Assembly (NCBI GenBank): GCA_016110215.1
Contig: JADWQD010000004.1
Coordinates: forward strand, 2,480,001-2,544,000
Origin: Capronia americana
Lineage: Eukaryota > Ascomycota > Eurotiomycetes > Chaetothyriales > Herpotrichiellaceae
Direction of reading: 5' to 3'
Length of the DNA stretch: 64,000 nt
Below the pieces are notes generated by a model. That model ran no database searches, was not told the DNA's origin, and was given only the letters and a program-made list of their open reading frames with translations. Shown here piece after piece: positions 21,361 through 31,474 of the stretch (position 1 is its first letter; every line of letters starts with the position of its first letter). A program made the position numbers and the translations under genes.

Positions 21361-21870
21361 TACCGCGGCGGCGAGATATCGCGTTGCCTTTTCCTATACA
21401 TCAGGTATTTCGCCATCATTTCAGATCATTTACAGCGCGATGCGCCACCAACTTTGGCTCTGGGGCATCGATGTTTTGCGAATTCAACACGATTTGAGCA
21501 ATCGTATCACTGAGGTGCGACTAGACTACTGTATAAAACAGGGTAGGGCCCGAGTGCACGACCAGTAGTATTGCCCTGAGGTATTTCGGCCACATACATA
21601 ACAACCGCTCCCCCCTCCACCCCCACCTTGACCTCACCCTCCTTTGTGATGAATGGTTTGAGCACCTGCGTTCCCCAGGACTCCCCCATTTGATGGGTGG
21701 GGTGGGACGATACCATTCGACAGGTTTGGAGATGCCGTTGCCACCTCCTTGGAGGAGCTGAAGACGCTGTGGGAAAACGAATCGAAAAAAAGGTTTCCAT
21801 GACTTGTTGCGTGCGTTCAGGGCCCGAAGGTAGAGTATTGGAATGCTCGTGTTTGGATCACGCCCGCCTT

Positions 21871-23352
21871 TTAGAGAGTATAACGGAAACTTGGCCGGCC
21901 CTCGAGGATCTTGCCTTCCTCATCGGCCTTCTTGTTTTCCCGCCGGAAGTGCCACATCAAAAACGAGGTGAAAGCCATGGTAATGAGCATGCATGTGAAC
22001 GAGGCGTACAAGCCCGGTCGGAATCTGGGGGCGTCCTGGGTCCGGAAGATGAGCGAGCCGATGATACCGCCGATGCCTCCCAGGGTGGTCTGGATGGCGA
22101 CGGCAATCTGTCGCTTCGCCGCCCCAGGGGTGTTGTTCAGGAGGAATGTGATGGCCGAGGGGATGGCGCAATAGTTGCCGATGATTCCCAGGAAGATTCC
22201 GACGAGGCGACTCCCATTGTTTGGTCCCCACCCGATCAAGAGAAAACCGACAATCACCATGAGGCACAACCCGATGATAAACGGTCCACGTCTACGGACC
22301 TTGTCGGCCCAGATCCCGATGATAAAGGAGCAGACGGCGGCTGCTATGTACGGCGGCGTGACGAGACATTGGCTGTACGCGGTGTTGTAGCCGAATCCCT
22401 TGAGGATGGTCGGGGTGAAGAACGCCATGGTGTAACCTCCTGCGGTGGGAAAGCACAGCAGTGAGCCCATCATCCAGATCTTCCAGTCCTTGGCTGCCTC
22501 GAGGAGATGTTTGCGCTGAAGGGTCTCTTCGGACTCAGCACGGTCGTCCATGAGGCGTTGCTGGAACCACGCGCGCTGTTGCTCATTCAGCCACTTGGCC
22601 TTTTCCGGGAAATCCGTTATGATCAGGTAGAAAGGGACGGCCGTGGCGATGGTGACAAGACCGGGGATGATGAAGATCCAACGCCAGCCGCGAAGCCCAC
22701 CAACCCCTTCCATCCGGCTGAGGCCGTACGAGAGAATGCCGTTGAAACCGGCGATCACGGCGCCGCCAATAAACCAGAATGCGATCCGTTTCTGCGTCTC
22801 ATATCGTTTGTACCAGGACGAAATCAGGTATAGCGCAGCAGGCTGCACACTTTTAGTACTTTGGGACACGCCCCGTTGGGGGGGAGTTATAAGCAGCTAA
22901 CATACGTTGAAGCCTGCCTCGAACAGTCCAAGCAAGACTCGTAGGCCGCATAAGCTGGAAAATGTGTTGACGAATCCGCAGCACATGGCGATGACGCCCC
23001 AGCAGACAATAAGTGTTGTCAAGTATCGGGAGACCCCTGCTCTCCTGATGACCGCGTTGCTTGGGATTTCGAATAGAGTGTAGGTAATGAAGAAGACCAT
23101 CAGGATGACATTGTATTTGTTACCCGTCAAGTTGAGGTCATCCGACATCCCAACGATGCGGGCGTTGGACAGATTGGCCCTATCGATGAAGGACAAGCCG
23201 TACAGTAGGGTCAAAGTTGGAAGGAGCCTCCAATCAGCCCTGCGGATGAGCTTGCGTCCTTCGAGAGGGGAAATGCCATGCGTGTCTGGGGCGATTTCTT
23301 CCTCGTGCTGGCTCGAGACGGCGATTGCCACTTTCAAGTCCTCGTCCGCCAT
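21871..23352 (-). CDS. MFS allantoate permease-like transporter (Dal5 / ACS family)
   Basis: A plasma-membrane transporter of the anion:cation symporter branch of the major facilitator superfamily, which imports organic anions such as allantoate, nicotinate or small carboxylates. Two exons, 23352-22906 and 22842-21871, give 472 residues. The 63-nt intron (GTATGT...TGCAG) joins EAGFN to PAALYLISSW, the conserved TM4-TM5 region. The text LLYGLSFIDRANLSNARI after the short cytosolic N-terminus is the family signature in TM1. About 12 hydrophobic segments are visible, with the usual central loop (DFPEKAKWLNEQQR). The start ATG (MADEDLKV) is preferred over upstream non-ATG codons. It is divergent from the SDR at 24070 with a shared 717-bp promoter, suggesting import of the cluster's substrate. 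Confidence 0.9.
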
Positions 23353-24069
23353 GGTCTGTAACTGTCGACTTTGACAACGGGATGGCTTTGCTTGAGAGTG
23401 CTGGTTTGGTTTCAAAGTCTTGTTCCAGTCTTAGGCGCCGCAAGGAATGCTGAAATGGAGTCTTCGCAATCACCAGTCGAGGTTTTGAGATGATTCAGCC
23501 TCGTGAAAAGGGCTGGATTGCGGGATAGTTAACCCTGATGGATCTTTGCCTTCTGGTCCACTCTCTACCGAGTCGATCTCGGCGGGGCCGGACCAACCTC
23601 GGTGGATGAGCCGACCTTTACAAACACAGAGGCCGATTGGAGCCAAGAACACCTAATCATGGGGCTAGGAGCGCGAATCTGGAGTTACGGGGAAGGTCCA
23701 TAGGCTGTTGACTCTGCTGTGGGTATGCCGAAGCCGAACCCCTGGACCGAGCCAGCCTTCGGTCTCCGGGACTGAACCGAGCACGGTGGCGGGTGTGAAA
23801 TTCAGCGCGAGGCGGCTAAGGAAAGGACGGAAGATCCATCGTCCCGTGATCATTAGATACGCCTGCGATTGTTCATATTGGGTGCATTTTTCACGATCGT
23901 TGTTGGGCGGACTTCGAGTCGGGCCAGTTTCGTCAGAAGCACAAGGTGAAATCGGTTTGATGCTCGACTGGTAGAAGGCGTAAGAGACTCTAGCCCTCTT
24001 TTCCGTGCCCGTTACCCCGTTACCGATTGGAACTTGTGTTCCAGTGCATTCCGGGAACCGTCTCTCGAA
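23353..24069. promoter_or_regulatory. Shared divergent promoter of permease and SDR
   Basis: 717 bp between the two start codons with no gene. CGG/CCG inverted half-sites of the kind bound by Zn2Cys6 dimers occur at 23580-23590 (CGG-N5-CCG) and 23760-23768 (CGG-N3-CCG). This is sequence resemblance only. Confidence 0.35.
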
Positions 24070-25392
24070 ATGAGGCCGACCGACAGTGAACAGAAAGTTG
24101 CCCTCGTTACCGGGGCCTCGCGTGGGATCGGAAAAGCCATAGCATTGCGCTTAGCGCAAGATGGTTGTGATGTTGGGGTAAGAGACTCTTGAAAGTCGAA
24201 AGAGTCTCCGTCTCTGTCATCTAACCATTCCAGATCAACGATATTGAGGAAAAAGCACCCGAGCTGGCAAAATTGGCAGCCGAGATTGCGAAGAAAGGTT
24301 ATACAACCGGTCCATCCCAGTGACTTGGAACTGAAGAAGGCGGCTAGGCAGAAGAGCTTTCATCACCACTGGCGATGTCAGTGGTGAGGAGTATGTCGAA
24401 AGGATGGTCGACGATGTTGTGGATAACCTGGGGCAACTCAATGTTCGGACTCTTTCCCCGTCCACCCGCCAGTTACTCAGTACAGCATGACAGATCATGG
24501 TAGCGAATGCCGGTATTCTGATCGTTAAAAACATGTTCGAAATCAGCATGGAAGAGTTCGACAGAACGCAAGCGGTACGCAATCAGACGGCTCGGGAGAG
24601 CAATCCCAGCGTGAATACTGACTGTTGCAATAGATCAACTGCCGCGGCGTCTTCTTGTGTTACCGGAAAGCAGGTCAGGAACAGATGTCAACGCCGTCTT
24701 GCTGCAAGTCGGTCACTCACTTCCTCCTAGCCAAGCAGATGATCAAGCAAGGCAAAGGCGGCAAGATCATTGCCGCCGGGTCGACGTCTTCGCACAGGCC
24801 TGTCTGTTTGTCTTGTACCCGGTCGCAGGTCATGACTGACAAGGACACCACAGCAAGCCATCAACATCGCGTACGGCGTGAGCAAGTTTGGGGTCCGCGC
24901 AATGACTCAAGCAGCCGCATTGGAACTGGCACAGTACAATATCAATGTTCGTCTTCAGTGTGGCGGTCTTGTATCACGTGCTGACGTTGGCTTTCCAGGT
25001 CAACGGCAGGAATCCCAGGAATCTTTCGCCTGTCAGGTTGCTGACAGAGATACAGCTTACTGTCCAGGGATTACGCGCACTCCTGTTCGTTTCCTGAAAC
25101 CCCAATTCTAGAAGATGCGGGCTGACCGGGTTGCAGATGTGGGATGACGCCCTGGAGCCCGAGTCCAAGCGACTCGATATACCTAAAGAGAGGGTCTTTG
25201 ACAACTACACCGAGACCAAATGCGCATTGAAGCGGGCATCGGTAAGGACCGCCGGTAGTAAGATATCGGCATTGATACTGATGCTTCCTCACATCGTAGG
25301 AGCCAGATGACATTGCCAACCTCGTCTCTTTCCTTGCGAGTGAACAGTCGAGGCAGATGACCGGTCAAAGTGTCCTGATGGACGGCGGTTAG
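24070..25392 (+). CDS. Short-chain dehydrogenase, diacetyl/meso-butanediol type
   Basis: An NAD(P)-dependent SDR of 261 residues, the normal length for diacetyl reductase or butanediol dehydrogenase. Eleven exons fit: 24070-24177, 24234-24297, 24348-24442, 24494-24574, 24634-24673, 24731-24801, 24854-24946, 24999-25005, 25056-25084, 25137-25241 and 25300-25392. All ten introns are 50-59 nt. Exon 8 is only 7 nt (GTCAACG) and is followed by a GC-AG intron with a CTGAC branch site. The spliced protein shows TGASRGIG (cofactor loop), VANAGI, the catalytic Ser in AAGSTSS, YGVSK, then VNAYCPGI and the end TGQSVLMDGG. Three introns begin with the unusual GTTCG. It lies beside the permease and a regulator, so it probably acts on the imported ketone/alcohol or a product of it. 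Confidence 0.85.
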
Positions 25393-26040
25393 TGGGAGTC
25401 TGCCGCAGTGTCTGATGTCGACTCACCAGATTTAGGTATTCTTTTTTCGTAGGGACAACCAGACAAATTGGGCGACTCGGCCCAGGCATGTCTCCTTGCA
25501 GAGAAGACAGATCCGGAACGAAGCGAAATAACCTTGAAGGTGCACCACCTGGAATACTTTTGCAAGTTGGTATGTAGAGCCCGAGAGGCCCCCAGAGTTA
25601 CCTATGAAGGCCTCCCCGGCCTATCGACGAGAGTACTTTAGGTACCTCTTAGGCACATTATTAAGTACCTTAGGTATCGCCGCATACTGTCATTCAGGTA
25701 CAATCCTGTCTCCAGTGATTAGGTTGGTGAGTAGGTACATTCGGTGCAGGCCTCCGTACTGGTTGGTAAACCTTAATGGGCTACCAAGTTGGGGGCGGTC
25801 GCCGGAGTGCCTAATTGCGTTACCCCGAGGATAGTTACCTTAGGTAGTCTTCTCCATTCCCCTCCCTGGGGAAAATGCACGCCACCCGCACTTGCCTTCT
25901 AATAATTGTTCTGGATTTCCACCCCCGCAACTGGGAAACTCACCTAGTGCCTAGGTACTTAGTAAGCCATTCCCCGGCTTTAAAGTGTCCGCGCAGACCC
26001 AAGTCGCACGCTGCACATCCATCCAGCGCTGCATGACACC
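25393..26040. promoter_or_regulatory. Regulator promoter with repeated TACCTTAGGTA elements
   Basis: 648 bp upstream of the Zn-cluster gene. The 11-mer TACCTTAGGTA, palindromic arms around one base, occurs at 25666-25676 and 25836-25846. Related CCTAGGTA and TTAGGTACCT forms occur near 25640 and 25950. No gene was seen. Confidence 0.4.
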
Positions 26041-28103
26041 ATGGTCCTCATGGCATTTGACCGGGCGTCGGCGGCGTGCGTCGATTGTCATAATCGCAAG
26101 GTATATGGTGCCCTTCCAAAGGAGATATTGGCTGACCACTGTCCCTCCCAGGTGCGGTGCAATCGGCAGGACACGTCGGATGGTGTGTGCAAACACTGTC
26201 GCCGCAAGAAGCAGAAATGCGTGTAAGTAGGCGTCCACCACCTATCGCATCGCCTCCGCTGTCAGCCAACACTGTCTCCCATCTCCTAGCATTCGCAACG
26301 GCTTGCGCACTCGACACCAGGCCCTCGAAACAATCCCAGCAGTATCAGACCCATTGTCCCCCGCAGTTGGCACCCCACAAGACGTGCCATCTTGTGATGC
26401 TTCCGTCACATCTCCCGCACAGCGAGGAGACCAAGGACAAGCACCAACAGCCACCTTCTCATCGGAAGCGAATGGGCAACCTGGCTATGTTGGCGAGAAG
26501 TCTTTGCTTCAGCCGGAACTGGAAACTCGCTCAAAAACGTCGAACCCTGGCTTCGTGCCTCAGTTCATACCTGTCAAAGATTCTATCATCCGGTTGACCG
26601 AAGCCGCCGTTCTGCCTGGACAGAGTCTGCTGGCAGCATTGACGGATTCTTATTTCGAACATGTCTTTCACCGGTATCCCGTCGTGGAGCGAGAAGACCT
26701 CGTGACGGGGACACGTTCGGTCCTGATGCAACAAGCAATTTGCATGGCTGGAAGTCTCATGCGACTCTCGGCGAAACCGCAGGCTTTGTCAACGACCCAT
26801 TCTTTCTACGAAAAGTCCAAAATCATGATATTTCTCAATCATGAATCCGACCCTCTCGCCGTGTTGTCGGCAATATGCCTCATGATCTCTTGGAGTACCA
26901 ATAACACGGGTTCCCTCAGCCTCGACTGCCCGTGGCATTGGACCGGGTCAGGACTTCGATTAGCGACGCAAATGGGCCTGCACCGGGAGTCTACGTACAT
27001 CAACCGCCCGGAGGCGGGACGAATGCGTCGACTGTGGTGGATCTTGATTGTCAGTCGAGTATACTTGAAAGTCGTTGTTGTTGAACCCTCTGCTGACCCA
27101 GTTCTAGAATGCCGATAGACTCCAGGCTGTGTGTTTTGCACGGCCCCTTGGCCTGAAACAAGCAGACTATGACACGGGGCTCCCCTCGAATGCCGACTTT
27201 ACCTACCACAGCGTGCCAAATCTGGTCTTCATCCATTTTACCAAGCTGACCGCTATTATGGTCGAGGTAGCTGGATCCAATGGCCATCACAAAGAAGTTC
27301 CCGAGCCCGACACCGAGAGACTCACAACACGGCTTATCCAGTGGATCTCTCAGCTACCCGAAGAAATCCGCCTCTACGATGCTTCGGGAATACGTCGACC
27401 CTATCTAGAGTCGATATCGGAACTTCATCTGCTCTACTTTGTTACCGTGATCTTCCTTGAAGCCATGCATAAGAAACAAGTGGAGCAGTGGAGCACGTCC
27501 ATCCTGGCGCTAATTGCGTCGTCGTGTGCTATTCGGCTCTTGGAGGAAATCGATTGTCGGGAGGATGTGAGCTCCATGTCATCTGTAACTACCTGGTTCA
27601 TGATGGTGATCGCTATCCCTCAGTTGTACTATCGACCGCAAGCATCTACCCAAGAAGAACTACGTCAAGAAGAACTTGACATACTTTCTGGCGTCATCGA
27701 GCAGCTGCGTCCAAAATATGGCGGCGCCAACGTTGTGCGACGGAACATCGACAGAATTCGTCGGGACGTTGCTCGTCACCCGCACCAGTGTCAAGCAGAC
27801 GGACAAGACGAAACTATGGCCAATGCTGACGGCGGCATGGCTGCACCACGACACCTAAAAGACCTGTTTCCCTTTCCCAAATCATTGTGCCTCAACTTGG
27901 AACTGTTGGGCGCGGATGTCAACGAGCAGCCTGAACTCGCCATGAACTTTCTCCCCTTTGGGAACGATGGATTCTCATGGACATTTAACGAACCTCAGCC
28001 GTGGCCGGACACATTCGGATTCAACACCCTCGACAATGGTGATGATAGTTTCCCTCAGTCTTTGGGTCCATTCGACACTCTGATGCCCGGAGACATGATG
28101 TAG
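26041..28103 (+). CDS. Zn(II)2Cys6 transcription factor (fungal_trans type)
   Basis: Four exons, 26041-26100, 26152-26222, 26290-27049 and 27108-28103, give 628 residues. The introns (51, 67 and 58 nt) have GT-AG ends and keep the frame. Splicing creates the cluster ACVDCHNRKVRCNR...GVCKHCRRKKQKC near residues 12-43, a C-x2-C-x6-C-x9-C-x2-C-x6-C spacing. The middle domain (PF04082 type) is recognisable from YFEHVFHRYPVV, ICLMISW, GSGLRLATQMGLHRES and the conserved RRLWWILI. The C-terminus is acidic with Phe and Pro (FDTLMPGDMM), typical of an activation region. It sits centrally among the permease, SDR, quinone reductase, decarboxylase-like and BVMO genes and is the obvious candidate pathway regulator. 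Confidence 0.9.
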
Positions 28104-28543
28104 AGGCTGTTCTCAACTGAAGAGCGCAGTGCTTCTGGTATGTCCGATGGACTCTTCCTCCAATGTAACTTCAGTTCCGTATTTCAGATTTGCAACCACC
28201 CACACTTTGTCACCGGAGATTGATTTGGAGGTTCGGTCCTTCTGAAATGCCGAGCATCGGTATGCCGAGGACTAAATTAATCTACGATCGTGGAATCAGC
28301 GGGCATTTTTCGGATGAGGCAACAAACGGTTTTACTGGCTTGGTCCAGGTTCGACATTCCAGATGTGCAAAAGGTTCAAAAAGTGATGGTTTGAGAGCAT
28401 AACAGACACAGGCCTGACCGTACACACACAACTCGATCCAGCAGCGCGTTGATCTTGCCACCCCCCTCGAGACTCTATCCACCGACATCACAGGCTCGGC
28501 ACACGGTAGAAGTCGAGCAGCAGGAGCGTCCAATTCAGCCAGC
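28104..28543. other. Intergenic region, no gene seen
   Basis: 440 bp between the regulator stop and the quinone reductase start, presumably the promoter of the latter. Confidence 0.35.
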
Positions 28544-29663
28544 ATGGTGAATATTCCATCAACCATGAGAGCGGTGGTCATACACGAAGTTGGGGGTCGT
28601 GAGAGGCTTCAATATACCGAATCACACCCTGTCCCTCAACCTAAAGCCGGTGAGCTCTTGGTCAAGAATGAGATTGCAGGTGTGAACTTCATCGACATCT
28701 ACTATCGAACGGGTCACTACCCCGCCGCTCGTCCGTTCCCTCTGATCTTGGGTGCGGAAGCCATCGGCACAGTTGCAGCCATAGCTGGTCCCAATCCCCA
28801 CGGATTCAACATCGGCGACAGAGTCCTCTGGAGTGCAATGGGTGCATATGCCGAGTACACCGCCGTTCCCGGGGACATGGTCATCAAAGTTCAGTCTCAA
28901 ATCTCCAGCGAAGACGCCGTAGGTAGCTATGTCAATGGCATGACGGCTCTCACTTTGACCGAGCAAGCATACTCTGCGGGCGAGGGTGAGACCGTTCTGG
29001 TGCACGCAGCTGCAGGCGGCGTAGGCTTGATGCTCTGTCAGCTCCTTGAAGCGCGTGGAGTCACCGTAATCGGAACAGCAAGCGACGAGGCGAAGTTTGC
29101 TCTTGCAAAGGCAAATGGAGCCACACACATGATCAACTACAAAGTAACGTCAGGCCCCAGCTGGGTCGAGCAAGTCAAAGAGCTTACTAACGGCCACGGC
29201 GTCAATGCGGTAAACTCTCCGATTCAAAACATCCGTCTCATCAATCCTAGACTTACTTGTCCGCATAGGTCTTTGATAGCGTCGGCATGGACACCTGGGA
29301 GGGAAGTTTTGAAGTCACCAAGAACAGAGGCAAAGTCATCTTCATTGGCAGTGCCAGTATGTCCCATTATTGGCTGACCGCTCGGGCCCCATGTCTAAGT
29401 CTGCTACAGGTGGTCCTGTCCCTCCCGTCGATCTTGCAAAATACAGCCGGAGAGGTAACATTTCCATCTTGTTGTCTGCGTTGGCCAATAGTCTCGACAC
29501 GAGAGAAGCCCTCGAAGTTTCTGCTGCCAGGGTGCAAGATCTCATCGTCCAGGGAAAGCTCAAAGTCCACAAGCATAAAACATACGAATTACAAGACGCT
29601 GCTCAGGCACATGAGGATCTCGAAGGGCGGTTGACGACTGGGAAACTCTTCTTGGCGATATAG
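28544..29663 (+). CDS. Zeta-crystallin-like NADPH:quinone reductase
   Basis: A medium-chain dehydrogenase/reductase without structural zinc, of the quinone oxidoreductase type. Three exons, 28544-29209, 29269-29356 and 29410-29663, give 335 residues. Introns are 59 and 53 nt. The N-terminal GroES-like part reads GVNFIDIYYRTGHYP, the quinone-reductase signature region. The Rossmann loop is VHAAAGGVGLMLCQ near residue 160. VFDSVGMDTWEGS and the end EDLEGRLTTGKLFLAI follow the family pattern. It uses NADPH to reduce quinones or enones in the cytosol. It may handle an unsaturated ketone or quinone made in the same cluster. A second ATG (MRAVVIHE) seven codons in is an alternative start. Confidence 0.9.
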
Positions 29664-30097
29664 AATGACCAACTCCTGGCCAGACCGAGTCCTATTGTAT
29701 GTTGATGTGATTGAAACCGTGCCTTCGTGACTTCTTCGGACTTATCTGCCGCTTTCCAAGTCATTCACACAAGGTCAGCCACGGGGCGGATCTTGGATCT
29801 TGGATCGTCAGCAAATTAACATCCCTGCCGCGGCATCGTACCAGGACGAGATCTTTGAGACCCCCTCGGCGTCCGGCTTTCGGCGTGACCTCCGACGGGC
29901 CATTTGGGTAGGCCGAAGTCAAGGAGCGGAATTCCAAGTAACCTGGGCAGAATGAAGAGGGGGGTATTTAGACAGGCGTCACGATCGCCATCTTGCGACA
30001 AGTATGAACTACCACATTCACGGCCAGATCTCCTCGGTAGCATCAAAGAAATCCACTGTTACTCTCCCTGCCCCGATCTTCCCTCAATCTACGCAAG

Positions 30098-30745
30098 ATG
30101 TCGGCAAACTCAGATCTCTCCGAAAAGGCCCAGTTGGGCAAGAAGTTGGCGGGCGAGTTCCTGGGCGAAAGGTTCTACAGTGATGTTCTGGCAAGCCTGG
30201 TAAAGAATCCCCTCCATCTCCCGTCCTGTCGTCGTCGCGAGGTGCTCCCCTTGAATTGCTAGTGTACCTGGATTGCGAGTAGCCTGTGGGGGATGGGGTA
30301 CGAGTAGTCAGTTGTGGGCAGCACCATCGAAAGAAAGCAAGGTCATTCGGCTGACTGGAAGTGGGGACAGAACGATGATATCTGGACCCAGAAAAGCATG
30401 GAGTACATCTGGGAGACCTGCTTTTCCAGCTACGCCAGGCCTGGCCTGGAGTGGAAAGAACGCTCGTTGATGAACATCGCCATGTTGATCGCCCTGGGCA
30501 GGGGGCCGGAGCTTCGCATCCACCTTCGCGCGGCGGTCAACAACGGGCTGACCGAAGAGCAGATCTGTGAAGCGTGCCGACACGCCATGATCTACTGCGG
30601 CGTCCCTGCTGGGCGAGACGCAATGGTGATCGCGAGCGCCGTGTTCGCACAGTTGAAGGAGTCAGGGGAATATCCTAATCCTAGAACGGGGCAGACTGGA
30701 GGAGGAGGACAAGCACCTTCAGAGGGGAGACATCCAACTAGCTAG
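30098..30745 (+). CDS. Carboxymuconolactone decarboxylase (CMD) family protein
   Basis: Two exons, 30098-30199 and 30308-30745, give 179 residues. The 108-nt intron (GTAAAG...GTAG) joins VLASL to SVVGSTIERK. The CMD fold is clear from the conserved block ERSLMNIAMLIALGRGPELR, then HLRAAVNNGLTEEQICEACR, then YCGVPAGRDAM. In bacteria the family includes the gamma-carboxymuconolactone decarboxylase of the beta-ketoadipate pathway and AhpD-type peroxidatic proteins. The AhpD CxxC is absent here (CRHA follows a single Cys), so a decarboxylase or lyase-like or structural role is more likely than peroxidase. Similar proteins are common in fungal aromatic or polyketide gene clusters. The exact splice acceptor rests on frame and is the weakest part of the model. 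Confidence 0.8.
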
Positions 30746-31474
30746 CCGAGGTAGAGGGCCACTCAAGAATACAGGCTTAGCACCCGCTATCCTATTGATT
30801 ACTATGTTCCTGTTCTCGCCATCAATCGAACTCTCCGTGACACACGTCGTGATTCTGGTGCTATGGATCGTGACAGAGCCAGCTATCACACTCGCTGTGT
30901 GTGGGCGGACTTGCGATTAATTAGACGGCATAACTGTCTGTCTCGGATCAAGAGATACAGAGCTGCGTGGCCAAAGATGCTGGAGCTGGCGTCCAGTCCC
31001 TCAACTTCCGGTCAACGCAGACGCCTCTTTGGTAAGCCGAGCTTTGAGAGGACTCGATGCGAACAGCGTGAAGCTCTTGCAACGATGCAGGAGCAGCCAT
31101 GAGCTCGCCGGTCTCTCAAAAAAAAGCCCCAGAGCGACGGCACAACCGTACTTGTTCGGTCGATTGCGCCGAAGGCTTTACTGTAACTCGGTCCACAGCC
31201 GAAGCAGCAATGCCGAACCTTCTTCGGCGCCTGGATAGATCAACTTCGGCACTTCGGTCCAGCCAAAAAGTCTCTCTTCTTGGCCTGGCAGGACAACGAC
31301 AGCAGTATGGCTCGGTGCTGCCATTCCAATGCAACACGGCTTTCGGGTGGGTGGATCATGAACTGGTCTCCTCATAGTGCAGGATGAAAAGCGCACTCAT
31401 ATCAGCTCGACCCGCGCGACTCTCGAGATTACAGGAGAGCTGACATCCTTTCGAACATTCAAGGACCATCAACG
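30746..31474. other. Intergenic region, no gene seen
   Basis: About 730 bp upstream of the BVMO gene. I found no supported gene or repeat. Confidence 0.35.

Larger units (their letters stand above)
19974..21870. other. Gene-poor stretch with repeats
   Basis: About 1.9 kb downstream of the regulator and of the permease gene. It holds dispersed repeat copy B and a 29-bp tandem duplication, listed separately. There is no supported protein gene; open frames here lack family resemblance. Confidence 0.4.

Noticed and set aside
21697..22464. 255-codon plus-strand frame
   Set aside because: Antisense to the Dal5-like permease; no family resemblance.
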